A DNA stretch of 64,000 nt from Actinoplanes sichuanensis. Its GTDB lineage: Bacteria; Actinomycetota; Actinomycetes; Mycobacteriales; Micromonosporaceae. The stretch spans positions 1,054,001 to 1,118,000 of the forward strand of contig NZ_AP028461.1 of NCBI RefSeq assembly GCF_033097365.1. Reading direction: 5' to 3'. The notes beneath the pieces were generated by a model. That model was given only the letters and a program-made list of their open reading frames with translations, was not told where the DNA came from and searched no databases. A program made the position numbers and the translations under genes. Below are positions 25,701-34,057 of the stretch, piece after piece (position 1 is the first letter of the stretch; the number at the start of each line of letters is the position of its first letter).

Positions 25701-28162
25701 TCACCCGCGGAGGAGAGCGACGGCGCCGAAACGGCCCCGGACGAAGCGGTCACCGTGACCGGCGCGTCCTGAGACGCGAGGTCGTCCGGCTCGGCAGCGG
25801 ACGTCGAAACCTCATTCTGGATCGGGTTGTCGGACGGCGTACCGGAGGAGAGGTTTTTCTCGGAGAGGTAATCCAGGACCTTCTCGTAATCCAGGACCAC
25901 CGTATTGGAGGTTTCGCTGCCGGAGGGCAGCGCGGCCTGCGCCGGCGCCGCCGGCAACGCCCGGGCGATCAGCGTCCCGTCCAGGACCCGGGTCTCCTCC
26001 ATCGAGGGGTCGACGGGTCGCCAGGCGTGCCGCCCGGTGGCCTCCTCCTCGCCGGCGTATTCAGCGAGTCCGGCCTTCTCCTGGAGCCGCCGCAACGGAC
26101 CCGGCGCCCACCACGAGGCGTCCCCGAGCACGGCGAGGACGGCCGGCACGAGCAGCACACGCACCACGGTGGCATCGAGGACCAGCGCGATGATCATGCC
26201 GACGCCGATGAACCGCATGGTGGTCACCGAGGACAGCGCGAACGCTCCGGTGACGACGATGAGCAGCAGCGCCGCCGCACTGATGACCCGTCCGGTCCGG
26301 GACAGCCCGATGGTGACCGCCTCCCGGGTGGTCGATCCGCGCAGCCGTGCCTCGACCATCCGGGACAGCAGGAACACCTCGTAGTCGGTCGACAGCCCGA
26401 ACACGACGGCGGCCATCAGCACCACGATGCCCGCTTCGAGAGGGGTGGGCGTGACGTCGAGCCACGACGCCCCGTGCCCCTCCTGGAAGATCCACACCAG
26501 CGAACCGAACGTGGCGGTGAGGCTGAGCGCGCTCATCACCACGGCCTTGATCGGCAGCAGGATCGACCCGAAGGCCAGGAACATCAGCACCAGCGTCGCC
26601 CCGGCGAGCAGCCCGATCATCAGCGGCAGCTTGGCGCCGATCGCCTCGAGGCTGTCGACGTTACGGGCGGTGACCCCGCCGACCAGCAGTTCGGAACCGG
26701 CGGGCGGGGTGAGGGCACGAAGACCGTCGACCGCGTCGCGGGCCTCGTCACTGAAAGCGTCGGTGCTCTTCAGGTCGGCGGTGAGGATCACCGTGGCCTT
26801 GTCGCCGCCGGTGGTGGTGATCTTCTCGATCCCGGCGACCTTCGCGGCCTCCGCGCTGAACGCCTTGACGTCCGGCTTCTTCCCGTCCGCGGCGTGCACG
26901 ACGACCTGCACGCCGTCCGAGGCGAACTGCGGATAGTCGGCCTTCAGCGTCTCGATCGCGACACGTGACGGATCCCCGGCGGGCAGCTGCCGCTCGTCGT
27001 TCTCCCCGAAGCGGGCGCCGGCGATCGGCAGGGCCAGGACCAGAAGGGCGGCGAAGATGGGTACGGCCACCAGCACCGGCCGCCGCAGCACCCATCCGGC
27101 GAGCCGTTCCCAGCCACCGGTGCCGCCGGTGACCCGGCCGGGTAGCCGGATCGGGATCAGGTCGACGCGCGGCCCGAGCACCGCGAGCAGCGCCGGCAGC
27201 AGGGTCAGCGACAGCAGCATGGCCAGGAAGACCGCGGCGAGCCCGCCATACGCGAGCGACTTGAGGAACCCCTGCGGGAACAGCAGAAGCCCGGCGAGCG
27301 CGGTCATCAGCAGGGTGGCCGAGAAGACGACGGTACGCCCGGCGGTGGCGACGGTACGCCGGACCGCCTCGGACGTGGAGTGGACGGCCTGCTCCTCCCG
27401 GAACCGGCCGACCATGAACAGTCCGTAGTCGATGGCCATGCCGAGTCCGAGCAGGCTGGCCACGTTGACCGCGAACGAGTTGACCTCGTGGGTGAGCGCG
27501 ATCGCGTGCAGCACGCCGAGCGAGCCGAGCACCGCGGCGCCGCCGACCAGCACCGGCAGGGACGCGGCGACCAGCGAGCCGAAGATGAGCAGCAGCAGGA
27601 TCAGCACGATCGGCAGCGACACCATCTCGGCGAAGGCCAGGTCGTCGGTGGACCGCTGCGACGACGCGTGCGCGAGCGGGATGCCGCCGGCCAGTTCGAC
27701 GTGTGCGCCGGGGATGGTGAGGGCGTCCTCGATGTCGGCGTAGGCGTCCATCTTGGCGGCGTCGTCCTCGCCGGTCAGGGTGATCACGGCGACGGCGCTG
27801 GACTTGTCCTTCGACGCGTACGCCGGTGACTTCTTGTCCCAGTAGGAGCTCTGTGCCTCGACCGCCGACTCGGGCAGCGCGCCGAGCCGTTCCTTGATCC
27901 GCTTGGTGAGCGCGGCGTCGTCGATGCTGCCGCCCTGATCGGGCGTGTAGATGGCGATGACGTCGCCACCCTGCCCGCCGGTCGCGGTGACCGCCGTCTC
28001 GGCGGCCCGGGCCGACTCGCTCCGTGGGTCGTTGTAGCCACCCTCGGTGAGCTGACCGAACACGCCGAGGCCCCAGACGCCGGAGCCGATCACCGCGACG
28101 AGCGCGACGATGAGCACCGGCCACCTCAGGCGGGCGACCCGCGATCCCCAGCCCGCGAACAC
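22724..28162 (-). CDS. MMPL/RND-family exporter with a giant acidic repeat tail
   Basis: About 1,812 residues. Residues 1-700 are a full MMPL-type transporter: N-terminal helix (RWPVLIVALVAVIGSGVWG), extracytoplasmic loop, then two blocks of membrane helices. These include GLGMAIDYGLFMVGRFREE and FGLSTDYEVFLLSRMVEARLRG, whose Asp-Tyr pairs are the proton-relay residues of the family. After LRRLQEKAGLAEYAGEEE the protein runs on for about 1,100 residues of Pro/Glu/Asp/Ser-rich sequence, expected in the cytoplasm. That tail includes PIEPD repeats, ten-residue ADIAQTHAPF repeats, two TQV(L/I)xLP motifs, and eight copies of RPx(T/S)LxD. The GTG at 28162 follows GAAGGGGAA. A membrane-anchored gene ends 36 bp upstream, so they form an operon. 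Confidence 0.88.
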   Translation of the reverse strand: MFAGWGSRVARLRWPVLIVALVAVIGSGVWGLGVFGQLTEGGYNDPRSESARAAETAVTATGGQGGDVIAIYTPDQGGSIDDAALTKRIKERLGALPESAVEAQSSYWDKKSPAYASKDKSSAVAVITLTGEDDAAKMDAYADIEDALTIPGAHVELAGGIPLAHASSQRSTDDLAFAEMVSLPIVLILLLLIFGSLVAASLPVLVGGAAVLGSLGVLHAIALTHEVNSFAVNVASLLGLGMAIDYGLFMVGRFREEQAVHSTSEAVRRTVATAGRTVVFSATLLMTALAGLLLFPQGFLKSLAYGGLAAVFLAMLLSLTLLPALLAVLGPRVDLIPIRLPGRVTGGTGGWERLAGWVLRRPVLVAVPIFAALLVLALPIAGARFGENDERQLPAGDPSRVAIETLKADYPQFASDGVQVVVHAADGKKPDVKAFSAEAAKVAGIEKITTTGGDKATVILTADLKSTDAFSDEARDAVDGLRALTPPAGSELLVGGVTARNVDSLEAIGAKLPLMIGLLAGATLVLMFLAFGSILLPIKAVVMSALSLTATFGSLVWIFQEGHGASWLDVTPTPLEAGIVVLMAAVVFGLSTDYEVFLLSRMVEARLRGSTTREAVTIGLSRTGRVISAAALLLIVVTGAFALSSVTTMRFIGVGMIIALVLDATVVRVLLVPAVLAVLGDASWWAPGPLRRLQEKAGLAEYAGEEEATGRHAWRPVDPSMEETRVLDGTLIARALPAAPAQAALPSGSETSNTVVLDYEKVLDYLSEKNLSSGTPSDNPIQNEVSTSAAEPDDLASQDAPVTVTASSGAVSAPSLSSAGDTSSSAGDTSDSPSDPLSGDSPSDLLSGDSSDSATDSSTDSTTDSTVGEPEEDSAGPDDLWAEVEATLAAGAEVLKPDTEPSLIEAYAESQSPDDFDPSATQVLHLPADDTAATQVIRLPDSDPAPEEPVIFSETVYNGLFTEETVRAATPEPEPEPELPAPDDAESSPESVSHDTAAASEDAASEDAAVEIADSDSGDSTSIGADSLIGVAGVPSTDVDSRDVPSHVVASHVVPPGAAPADEPPFAYDPKIDAYSADIAQPDVSFTDIPQTHASSADIAQTHAPFADIAQTDAPFADTSGVGSGPLPVGPLAAGPDASAAADVESAQVKPAEPAIPDTGRTRSEKSTAAEDEEVAYFLAPFVDDEEPPATPSEALVDPTPSVASAEFAPHPYEPAAELHKPVSPAVASTTYRYEPEAPSTESPYEPVAASTESPYETVAASAESTNLADATAPAQAEPIADPFSWRADPRLANLTAPEPDAFPWLDRYAALPGTPEPTPTRPEAALPHPLADRPGSSRPQTLDDWLSTPRTRPEQPHPYRSEAAISAAAADRPQSLDDWTNSRNSSARPETLGDIPAAAAVDRARPASLADLPVRQTTPDRPAPEPETTDSREPEAVAIIEAPAPTPIEPQAIEPDPIEPDPIEPDPIEPEATAPEPIEPEATAPEPVEPEPIVAEATEPDQAEIAFEPAAEVPVTVPDLEPALPDLQDAADHASAEPEATTSDTPDETVGSDEDDEPTTSADVDLTEDKEQLSTPLEAEPTEIDAWRDPAVLARSAVDSSLSDETGSTELDVAGIEDSEIPSEPVASTEPANTEIIPTEPAPVPEAPTADEPAPDNSLPDVIEDAVDETFEQPAEPSVPARRPQTLDEWLNSPTPRPQTPAGPDVAADTGAWPTPEQQPTEADYLRGRRPETLDDRIRGTVRPATLADHMPEQGRSSRRPANGGPSWTGGSGEHPYDRQIRRPASLADHPGPARPGPEPTAEEPGPDAAR

Positions 28163-28198
28163 AGGGTTCCCCTTCCCTATTTGCGAAGTTTCAAAGGT

Positions 28199-28960
28199 TC
28201 AGCTCAGAGTCGCGGCCTGGAGGGCCACGCCGCCGCAGTTCTCGTCGAACGTCGCGCCGGTGATCCACTTGATCGAGATCTTGCCAGTAGCCGATCCGCG
28301 ATAGGAAACGACGTAGGCAGTTGTCCCCATCGACGCCCCGCGGGCCGCGAAGGAGTCGGTGTACGCCTCTCCGCCGGTGCTGAGTTCGATGCGTAGGTCG
28401 CCTCGGGCCTTCATCGCGCCGACGTACAGCCGCAGCGTGTGCGACCCGGTCCCGGCCGGTGCGGACAGGGTGAACCCATGCCCGGTGCCGCAGGTCGTAA
28501 CGCCGCTGGTCGCGCCGCCGGCCGGAGCTCCGGTCCAGGTGAAGCGCTGCGGGCTGGCGGTGTGCCGCAGCCGTGGCTCGCCGGGGGTGCCCTCGAGGAG
28601 GGTGAATTTACCGCCGCTGTCGCGTTCGAGCGAGAACCGGCCCTTCTCGCCCCAGTGCACCCAGTCGATTCGGCCCTCGGCGGCCAGGTCCACGGTGTCG
28701 CCGACGGTGACCTGCTCGACGATGATCTCATTGATCGGGGCCATCGACGGGCTCGGCGACATGCTGGGCACCGGGATCGGGACCTGCTCGGCCGGTGCGG
28801 CGGCGACCGTCGGCGGCGCGGCGGCGGGTTCGTCGTCGCCGGTGCCGGCGTGGATCGCCCAGCCGACCGCCACGACGGCGAGGACGCCGGCCAGGATGAC
28901 GGCGCCCTGTTCGAGGTGTTCCCGTAGGTGACGCCGTCCGCCGGGATCGGGCAGAGGCAA
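28199..28960 (-). CDS. Single-pass membrane-anchored extracytoplasmic protein
   Basis: About 253 residues. A cytoplasmic basic stretch (GGRRHLREHLEQ) precedes one membrane helix (GAVILAGVLAVVAVGWAI), then a Pro/Ala linker and a beta-rich domain with repeated strand motifs (FTWTGAPAGG, SHTLRLYVGAMKARGDLRIELS, TAYVVSYRGSATGKISIKW). The domain resembles carbohydrate-binding or NPCBM-like beta-sandwiches, but I cannot name it. The TTG at 28960 is chosen because GGAGG lies just upstream (4-nt gap). The gene ends 36 bp before the MMPL start, so it is probably first in that operon and may act with the exporter on the outside of the membrane. Confidence 0.65.
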   Translation of the reverse strand: MPLPDPGGRRHLREHLEQGAVILAGVLAVVAVGWAIHAGTGDDEPAAAPPTVAAAPAEQVPIPVPSMSPSPSMAPINEIIVEQVTVGDTVDLAAEGRIDWVHWGEKGRFSLERDSGGKFTLLEGTPGEPRLRHTASPQRFTWTGAPAGGATSGVTTCGTGHGFTLSAPAGTGSHTLRLYVGAMKARGDLRIELSTGGEAYTDSFAARGASMGTTAYVVSYRGSATGKISIKWITGATFDENCGGVALQAATLS

Positions 28961-29158
28961 GGATCCTCCAGATCTCGGGGGCGGGCAGGAGCGGTAAACG
29001 ATCTCATCCCGATCGGCTCCGGAGAAGAGGGGGCGACCGGTCGGGCACGTACGGTGGATCGCCCACCTCAGCGATTCGGAGGAGGTTCTTCGCCGGGTTC
29101 CCACCCGTTGCGAGTAGCGTGTCCGGAGTTTCCGACTTGCCGACCGGGAGATCAACGA

Positions 29159-29686
29159 ATGAGCGACATGATCACGTCCACCAGCAATCGCCGCGGACAG
29201 GCCATCGCCGGGGTGATCAGCGGCATCGTCGTCTTCGTCATCCTGGTGGTGGTCTTCGTCCTGGTCCGGCAGGACCCGAAGGACCCGGCGCCCACCCCGG
29301 CCGCCGCGCCGGCCGCCGTGTCCGCCGACGAGAAGATCACCGATGAGCCGGTCGTCACCACCGGCAGCGGCACCCTCAGCGACCTGGTGATCAAGGAGCG
29401 GATCCCGGGTACCGGCCCGGTGGTGAAGGCGGGGCAGACGATCAGCGTCAACTACAAGTTGATCGGCTACACCTCCGGTGAGGAGATGGACTCCTCATGG
29501 AAGGGCGGCAAGTCGTCGCCGATCAGCTTCCAGATCGGCACCGGCCAGCTGATCCAGGGCTGGGACAAGGGCATCCCGGGGCAGAAGGTGGGCAGCCGCA
29601 TCCAGCTCGACGTGCCGGCCGCCCTCGCCTACGGTCCGGAGAAGGGCGACCTGCGGTTCGTCGTCGACATCCTGTCGGCGCAGTAG
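29159..29686 (+). CDS. Membrane-anchored FKBP-type peptidyl-prolyl isomerase
   Basis: About 175 residues. One N-terminal membrane helix (AIAGVISGIVVFVILVVVFVLV) is followed by an Ala/Pro linker and an FKBP domain (about 75-175). Conserved elements are VSVNYxxxGY-like SVNYKLIGYTSG, ISFQIGTGQLIQGWDKGIPGQKVGSRIQLDVPAALAYG, and a closing strand LRFVVDIL. Key active-site aromatics (Tyr, Trp in GWDKG, Tyr in AYG) are there, so activity is likely. It should act outside the membrane on folding of exported proteins. The ATG at 29159 has GGGAG about 8 nt upstream. It is divergent from the MMPL operon. Confidence 0.92.
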   Translation: MSDMITSTSNRRGQAIAGVISGIVVFVILVVVFVLVRQDPKDPAPTPAAAPAAVSADEKITDEPVVTTGSGTLSDLVIKERIPGTGPVVKAGQTISVNYKLIGYTSGEEMDSSWKGGKSSPISFQIGTGQLIQGWDKGIPGQKVGSRIQLDVPAALAYGPEKGDLRFVVDILSAQ

Positions 29687-29700
29687 CTTCGGCCGGCCCG

Positions 29701-30495
29701 CTACAGCTCGGTCACGATCACGTCGAGCCGCCGTGGCCCGCCCGCCGGGCCCGGCTGCTCCTCGATCGTGAACTTCAGGTCGCGCAGGGCGGTGACCAGC
29801 TCGTCCACCGAACCCGGCGCGGCCTGCTCGACCGCCAACGCGCGGACCAGGCGGCCCTTGGTGGCCTTGTTGAAGTGGCTGACCACCGACCGTTTGGCCA
29901 CTCCGCCGACGACTCGCTCGTGCAACACCCGCAGGGCCGCCGCGTTCGGCCCGGGCGCCCACATCGCGGCGTAGGCGCCCGACCGCAGATCCAGCACCGG
30001 CGCCTCGGCGGTCGCCTCGTCCAGGACCTTTTTCAGACCCTTCTTCCAGTACGGGGTGAGCCCACCGATTCCGGGCAGGGTGACACCGACCGAACACCGG
30101 TAGGCCGGGATCGCGTCGCCGAGCCGCACCACACCCCAGAGCCCGGAGAACACCACGGCGGTCCGGTCCAGCCAGTCCTTCTCGGCGCCCCGCAGTTCGG
30201 TCGCGCCGAGCGCCTCGTAGAGCACGCCGGTGTAGACCTGCGCCGCCGCGGCGGCGGGTGCGGTGAGCAGTTCGGCGTTGCGGGCGATCTCACCACGTTG
30301 CCCGTCGCTGAGCCCCAGCACCGCGAGGCTGTCCGCGATCGATCGCTCACTCGTGCGCGCGCAGAGGGCGACGAGCTTCTTCAGCACCCGGGTGCGGGCG
30401 GCGGCCAGCGCCGGCAGCCACAGCGACGACGGGTCGACGGGGGAGCCGTCCGGAGCGGGGGTCTTGCCTTCGGACGGCGGAAGCAGGATGAGCAC
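29701..30495 (-). CDS. yaaA: Peroxide-stress protein YaaA (DUF328/UPF0246)
   Basis: About 264 residues of the YaaA family. The N-terminus MLILLPPSEGKTP is diagnostic, and later signatures are VFSGLWGVVRLGDAIPAYR, KKVLDEA, GAYAAMW and VVSHFNKATKGRLVRAL. In Escherichia coli YaaA lowers intracellular free iron and protects DNA and proteins from hydrogen peroxide; I assume the same general role. It is cytosolic, of normal family length, and transcribed convergently with the FKBP gene, with only 14 bp between the stop codons. Confidence 0.92.
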   Translation of the reverse strand: MLILLPPSEGKTPAPDGSPVDPSSLWLPALAAARTRVLKKLVALCARTSERSIADSLAVLGLSDGQRGEIARNAELLTAPAAAAAQVYTGVLYEALGATELRGAEKDWLDRTAVVFSGLWGVVRLGDAIPAYRCSVGVTLPGIGGLTPYWKKGLKKVLDEATAEAPVLDLRSGAYAAMWAPGPNAAALRVLHERVVGGVAKRSVVSHFNKATKGRLVRALAVEQAAPGSVDELVTALRDLKFTIEEQPGPAGGPRRLDVIVTEL

Positions 30496-30519
30496 GTCGA
30501 GACCTTAGCCGGGCCCGCG

Positions 30520-32253
30520 CTACCGCCCGACGGTCACGGTCGTCTTCACGCTCGCCCGGTCGATCTCGCTGACCCGGATCGTGAAGACCAGCTCGTACGT
30601 GCCGGCCAGCGGGAACTCGAGCGAGCCGAGGGCCTGGTTGCCGGGCAGGATCCCGGCGATCGGCTGTTTCACCGACTCCAGCGCCGGGTCGGTCAGCCGC
30701 GCCGACAACTGCCACTCCTCGGCCTGCAGCGGTGCGCCGTCCGGCCGGTAGAGGAACGCGTGCACCGTGTTGTACTCGCCCAACTCGACCGGGTAGACGT
30801 TGAACTGCACGGTGTACAGATCGCTGGTCAGTGTCTCGGAGACACCCTGGCCACTGATCGACTTCTCGTTGGCGGCGGCGCTGCGGCCCGGGTCGACCTG
30901 CACCAGCACCGAGCTCAGCGCGAGGATCAGCACGCTGGCGACCACCTCGACGCCGACCGTGCGCCGCAGGCCGCTGCCGTTGCGGGCCCGGTTCACCATC
31001 CGGCGCGCGCCGGCCGCCGCGGCCAGCACCACGGCCAGGATGCCGATCTTGACCAGTAGTAGCCTTCCGTAGTCGGTCCGCCACAGGGCCGGCACCGATC
31101 CGAGCTGGATGATCGCCTGCACCGCACCGGCCATGACCAGCCAGATCACCGCGAGCATGGCCCATCGCGACCACACCGGGAGCACCACGGCGAGCATCCG
31201 CTCGTGCGTGCCGCGTAGCAGGAACACACTCAGCGTCACCAGGCCGCCGAGCCACGCGGCCATCGCCGCCATGTGCACGACTCCGGCCGTGATCGTCACC
31301 GCCGGTAGCGGAACGGCGATGGCGTGCCCGGTCATCGGCCACGTCGCCAGGCCCGCCGCACCGAGCCCGAGAACCGCCCAGGACTGCGCCTTCCGCGGCT
31401 TCACCTGTGGTTTCGGCTTCGCCGCGGGCGTCGGCTCCGGCGCCGGGGCTCCGGCGCCGACCAGGACGGGGGTGGGCACGGTCTGCGAAACGGTCACGGT
31501 CCGTCGTGGCCGGCGTAGCAGCGGCGGCAGCAGTACGGCCAGCGCACCCAGCACCAGCAGTCGACCGAGCAGCAGCAGCCCGTACTGACTGGCCAGCACC
31601 TCGGTGAACTCCGCGCCGGTCAGTGTCCAGATGGGCGCCCCGGAACCCTGCTGTGCCTGGGTGCCGAGCGCGCCGAGAGTGGCCGCCGCGGTGAGGGCCA
31701 GACCGATCCGGATCGTCCGCAGCGCACCCGCCCGGGAGCGCCGTGGCGGCCACAGGAACGCCAGGAACAGCGCCGGTCCGACGATGAGCGTGACCCCGGC
31801 GTACCCGATGCTCTTGAGAAGCGGGACGGCGACCGCGACCGACGCATGCGGCCCGGTGGTCGCGGCGGGTTCCTCCGGGCGGGCCGACGGCGCGCCGACC
31901 GAGAAGGTGATCGCGCCGCCGACCGGGTGGCTGTCGGCCGAGATGACCCGGAAGCTGATCAGGTAGGTGCCCAACGGCTTGCCCGCCTTGCGGACCGGGA
32001 TCCGCAGCACGGTACCGCCGCCCTGGACCTTCCCGGAGATCCGCTCGCCGTCCGGGGCGATCACCTGCACCCGTCCCTCGACCGGCGTGACCGGCTCGCT
32101 GAAGGTCACGGTGACCTCGGATGGTGCGGTGCCGATCACACTTCCCGGCGCGGGGGTCGAGCCGACCGTCGCGGCGTGCGCCGAGGCGGGCGACGCGGGC
32201 AGCACGAGGACGGCGGTCAGCAGCACGAACAGGAAGGCGAGCACCCGGGTCAC
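30520..32253 (-). CDS. CopC-CopD fusion with C-terminal extracytoplasmic domain (copper transport)
   Basis: About 577 residues. A signal sequence (VLAFLFVLLTAVLVLPASPASA) is followed by a CopC domain starting at the mature His (HAATVGSTPAPGSVI), whose Cu(II)-site partners are seen in ISADSHPVGG. A membrane domain of about eight helices of the CopD type follows (roughly 150-450), then a C-terminal beta-domain (DLYTVQFNVYPVELGEYN to TTVTVGR) like those of YcnJ/YtkA-type proteins. It is predicted to bind copper outside and move it across the membrane. The GTG at 32253 places the signal peptide correctly, although the ribosome site is weak; longer in-frame starts exist to 32415. It lies 24 bp from yaaA, same strand. 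Confidence 0.87.
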   Translation of the reverse strand: MTRVLAFLFVLLTAVLVLPASPASAHAATVGSTPAPGSVIGTAPSEVTVTFSEPVTPVEGRVQVIAPDGERISGKVQGGGTVLRIPVRKAGKPLGTYLISFRVISADSHPVGGAITFSVGAPSARPEEPAATTGPHASVAVAVPLLKSIGYAGVTLIVGPALFLAFLWPPRRSRAGALRTIRIGLALTAAATLGALGTQAQQGSGAPIWTLTGAEFTEVLASQYGLLLLGRLLVLGALAVLLPPLLRRPRRTVTVSQTVPTPVLVGAGAPAPEPTPAAKPKPQVKPRKAQSWAVLGLGAAGLATWPMTGHAIAVPLPAVTITAGVVHMAAMAAWLGGLVTLSVFLLRGTHERMLAVVLPVWSRWAMLAVIWLVMAGAVQAIIQLGSVPALWRTDYGRLLLVKIGILAVVLAAAAGARRMVNRARNGSGLRRTVGVEVVASVLILALSSVLVQVDPGRSAAANEKSISGQGVSETLTSDLYTVQFNVYPVELGEYNTVHAFLYRPDGAPLQAEEWQLSARLTDPALESVKQPIAGILPGNQALGSLEFPLAGTYELVFTIRVSEIDRASVKTTVTVGR

Positions 32254-32347
32254 ATGGGGTAGTTCGTATCGGCGTCGGGAAAGGTTCAAGTAGGCGGTGT
32301 GGATACGATCCGTTACAGCGCCTGACCCCGCCACCGAGGAGGCCGTC

Positions 32348-33973
32348 ATGTCCGTCCACCCCCGTGCAGGCCGTCCGGCCGAGCCCGCCGAGCTGATCGA
32401 TGTTCCCCAGGTCATCTCGCGTTACTACACCGAACACCCGGACCCGGCACAGGCGGGGCAGCGGGTCGCCTTCGGCACCTCCGGGCACCGCGGCTCCAGC
32501 CTGCGGACCGCCTTCAACGAGGACCACATCGCCGCGACCAGCCAGGCGATCGTGGAGTACCGGCGCGACCAGGGCACCACCGGGCCGCTCTTCCTGGGCC
32601 GGGACACGCATGCGCTCAGCGAGCCGGCGCTGATCACCGCGCTCGAGGTGTTCGCCGCCAACGACGTGCGGGTGCTGGTCGACTGCCGTGACCGGTACAC
32701 CCCGACGCCCGCCCTGTCGCACGCGATCCTGCGCTGGAACCGGGGAGACGGGGCCCGGGCGGACGGCGTCGTCGTCACCCCGTCGCACAACCCGCCCGAT
32801 GACGGCGGTTTCAAGTACAACCCGCCGAACGGCGGACCGGCCGACACCGACGCCACGAAATGGATCCAGGACCGGGCCAACGCGTTGATCGCCGCCGGTC
32901 TCAAGGAGGTCCGGCGGGCGGCTCGGCCACAGAGCCCGGAGAAGTACGACTACCTGGGCAACTACGTCGACGACCTGCCCAACGTGATCGACGTCGAGGC
33001 GATCCGCAACGCCGGTGTCCGGATCGGCGCCGACCCGCTCGGCGGCGCCAGCGTCGACTACTGGGGTGAGATCGCGTCCCGCCACGGCCTGGACCTGACC
33101 GTGGTCAACCCGCTGGTCGACCCGCGGTTCGGGTTCATGACCCTGGACTGGGACGGCAAGATCCGGATGGACTGCTCCTCGCCGTACGCGATGGCGTCGT
33201 TGATCGAGCAGAAGGACCGGTTCCAGATCGCCACCGGCAACGACGCGGACGCCGACCGGCACGGCATCGTCACCCCCGACGGCGGCCTGATGAATCCGAA
33301 CCACTACCTCGCGGTCGCCATCGCGTATCTCTACGCCTCCCGCGACGGCTGGCCGTCCGGCGCCGGCATCGGCAAGACCCTGGTCTCCTCCTCGATGATC
33401 GACCGGGTCGCCGCCGACCTGGGTCGCCGCCTCGACGAGGTGCCGGTCGGCTTCAAATGGTTCGTGCCGGGCCTGCTCGACGGCTCGATCGGGTTCGGTG
33501 GGGAGGAGAGTGCCGGCGCGTCGTTCCTGCGCCGCGACGGCGGCCCGTGGAGCACCGACAAGGACGGCATCATCCTCGACCTGCTGGCCTCGGAGATCCT
33601 CGCGGTCACCGGGAAGTCGCCGAGCGAGCACTACTGGGAGTTGACCGCCCGGTTCGGCGCGCCCGCCTACGCCCGGATCGACGCGCCGGCCACCCCGGCC
33701 GAGAAAGCCGTGCTCGGCAAGCTGTCGCCGTCCCAGGTGACCGCGTCCTCGCTGGCCGGTGAGGCGATCACCGCGGTGCTGACCAGCGCCCCCGGAAACG
33801 GCGCGGCGATCGGCGGCCTCAAGGTGGTCACCGAGTCCGGCTGGTTCGCGGCCCGCCCGTCCGGCACCGAGGACGTGTACAAGATCTACGCCGAGTCCTT
33901 CCAGGGGCCCGAGCACCTGGCCCGTATCCAGGAGGAGGCACGGGCAGTGGTCTCGGCCGCACTGGCCGGCTGA
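32348..33973 (+). CDS. pgm: Phosphoglucomutase, alpha-D-glucose-phosphate specific
   Basis: About 541 residues of the phosphohexomutase superfamily, closest to bacterial Pgm that interconverts glucose 1-phosphate and glucose 6-phosphate. Seen are the N-terminal [10 protein letters not shown], the phosphoserine loop [17 protein letters not shown] (Ser near 145), the Mg-binding loop [10 protein letters not shown], the sugar-binding loop [12 protein letters not shown], and the phosphate-binding loop [12 protein letters not shown]. All are intact. The ATG at 32348 is 5 nt after GAGGAGG. Together with gnd and the glgX-like gene in this window it serves glycogen and pentose-phosphate metabolism, though these genes are scattered. 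Confidence 0.95.
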   Translation: MSVHPRAGRPAEPAELIDVPQVISRYYTEHPDPAQAGQRVAFGTSGHRGSSLRTAFNEDHIAATSQAIVEYRRDQGTTGPLFLGRDTHALSEPALITALEVFAANDVRVLVDCRDRYTPTPALSHAILRWNRGDGARADGVVVTPSHNPPDDGGFKYNPPNGGPADTDATKWIQDRANALIAAGLKEVRRAARPQSPEKYDYLGNYVDDLPNVIDVEAIRNAGVRIGADPLGGASVDYWGEIASRHGLDLTVVNPLVDPRFGFMTLDWDGKIRMDCSSPYAMASLIEQKDRFQIATGNDADADRHGIVTPDGGLMNPNHYLAVAIAYLYASRDGWPSGAGIGKTLVSSSMIDRVAADLGRRLDEVPVGFKWFVPGLLDGSIGFGGEESAGASFLRRDGGPWSTDKDGIILDLLASEILAVTGKSPSEHYWELTARFGAPAYARIDAPATPAEKAVLGKLSPSQVTASSLAGEAITAVLTSAPGNGAAIGGLKVVTESGWFAARPSGTEDVYKIYAESFQGPEHLARIQEEARAVVSAALAG

Positions 33974-33981
33974 GGGTTCGT

Positions 33982-34009
33982 CTCAGGTCGGCGGCTCCCG
34001 CGCCGACAG
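33982..34009 (+). promoter_or_regulatory. Sigma-28/FliA-like promoter of the GGDEF-EAL gene
   Basis: CTCA (33982-33985), a 16-nt spacer, then GCCGACAG (34002-34009). The -10 resembles GCCGATAA of the FliA/SigD/WhiG class. The same CTCA-N16-GCCGA arrangement precedes the two other GGDEF genes of this window. Confidence 0.6.
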
Positions 34010-34057
34010 TCAGTCGTAAGCAGACCGGCTGATCCGGGCAGGAGCCGTACGAGACCG

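Noticed and set aside
28990..29030. GCCGATCG on the minus strand before the MMPL operon as a sigma-28 promoter
   Set aside because: The -35 position reads GTCG instead of CTCA, so the shared element is not complete.
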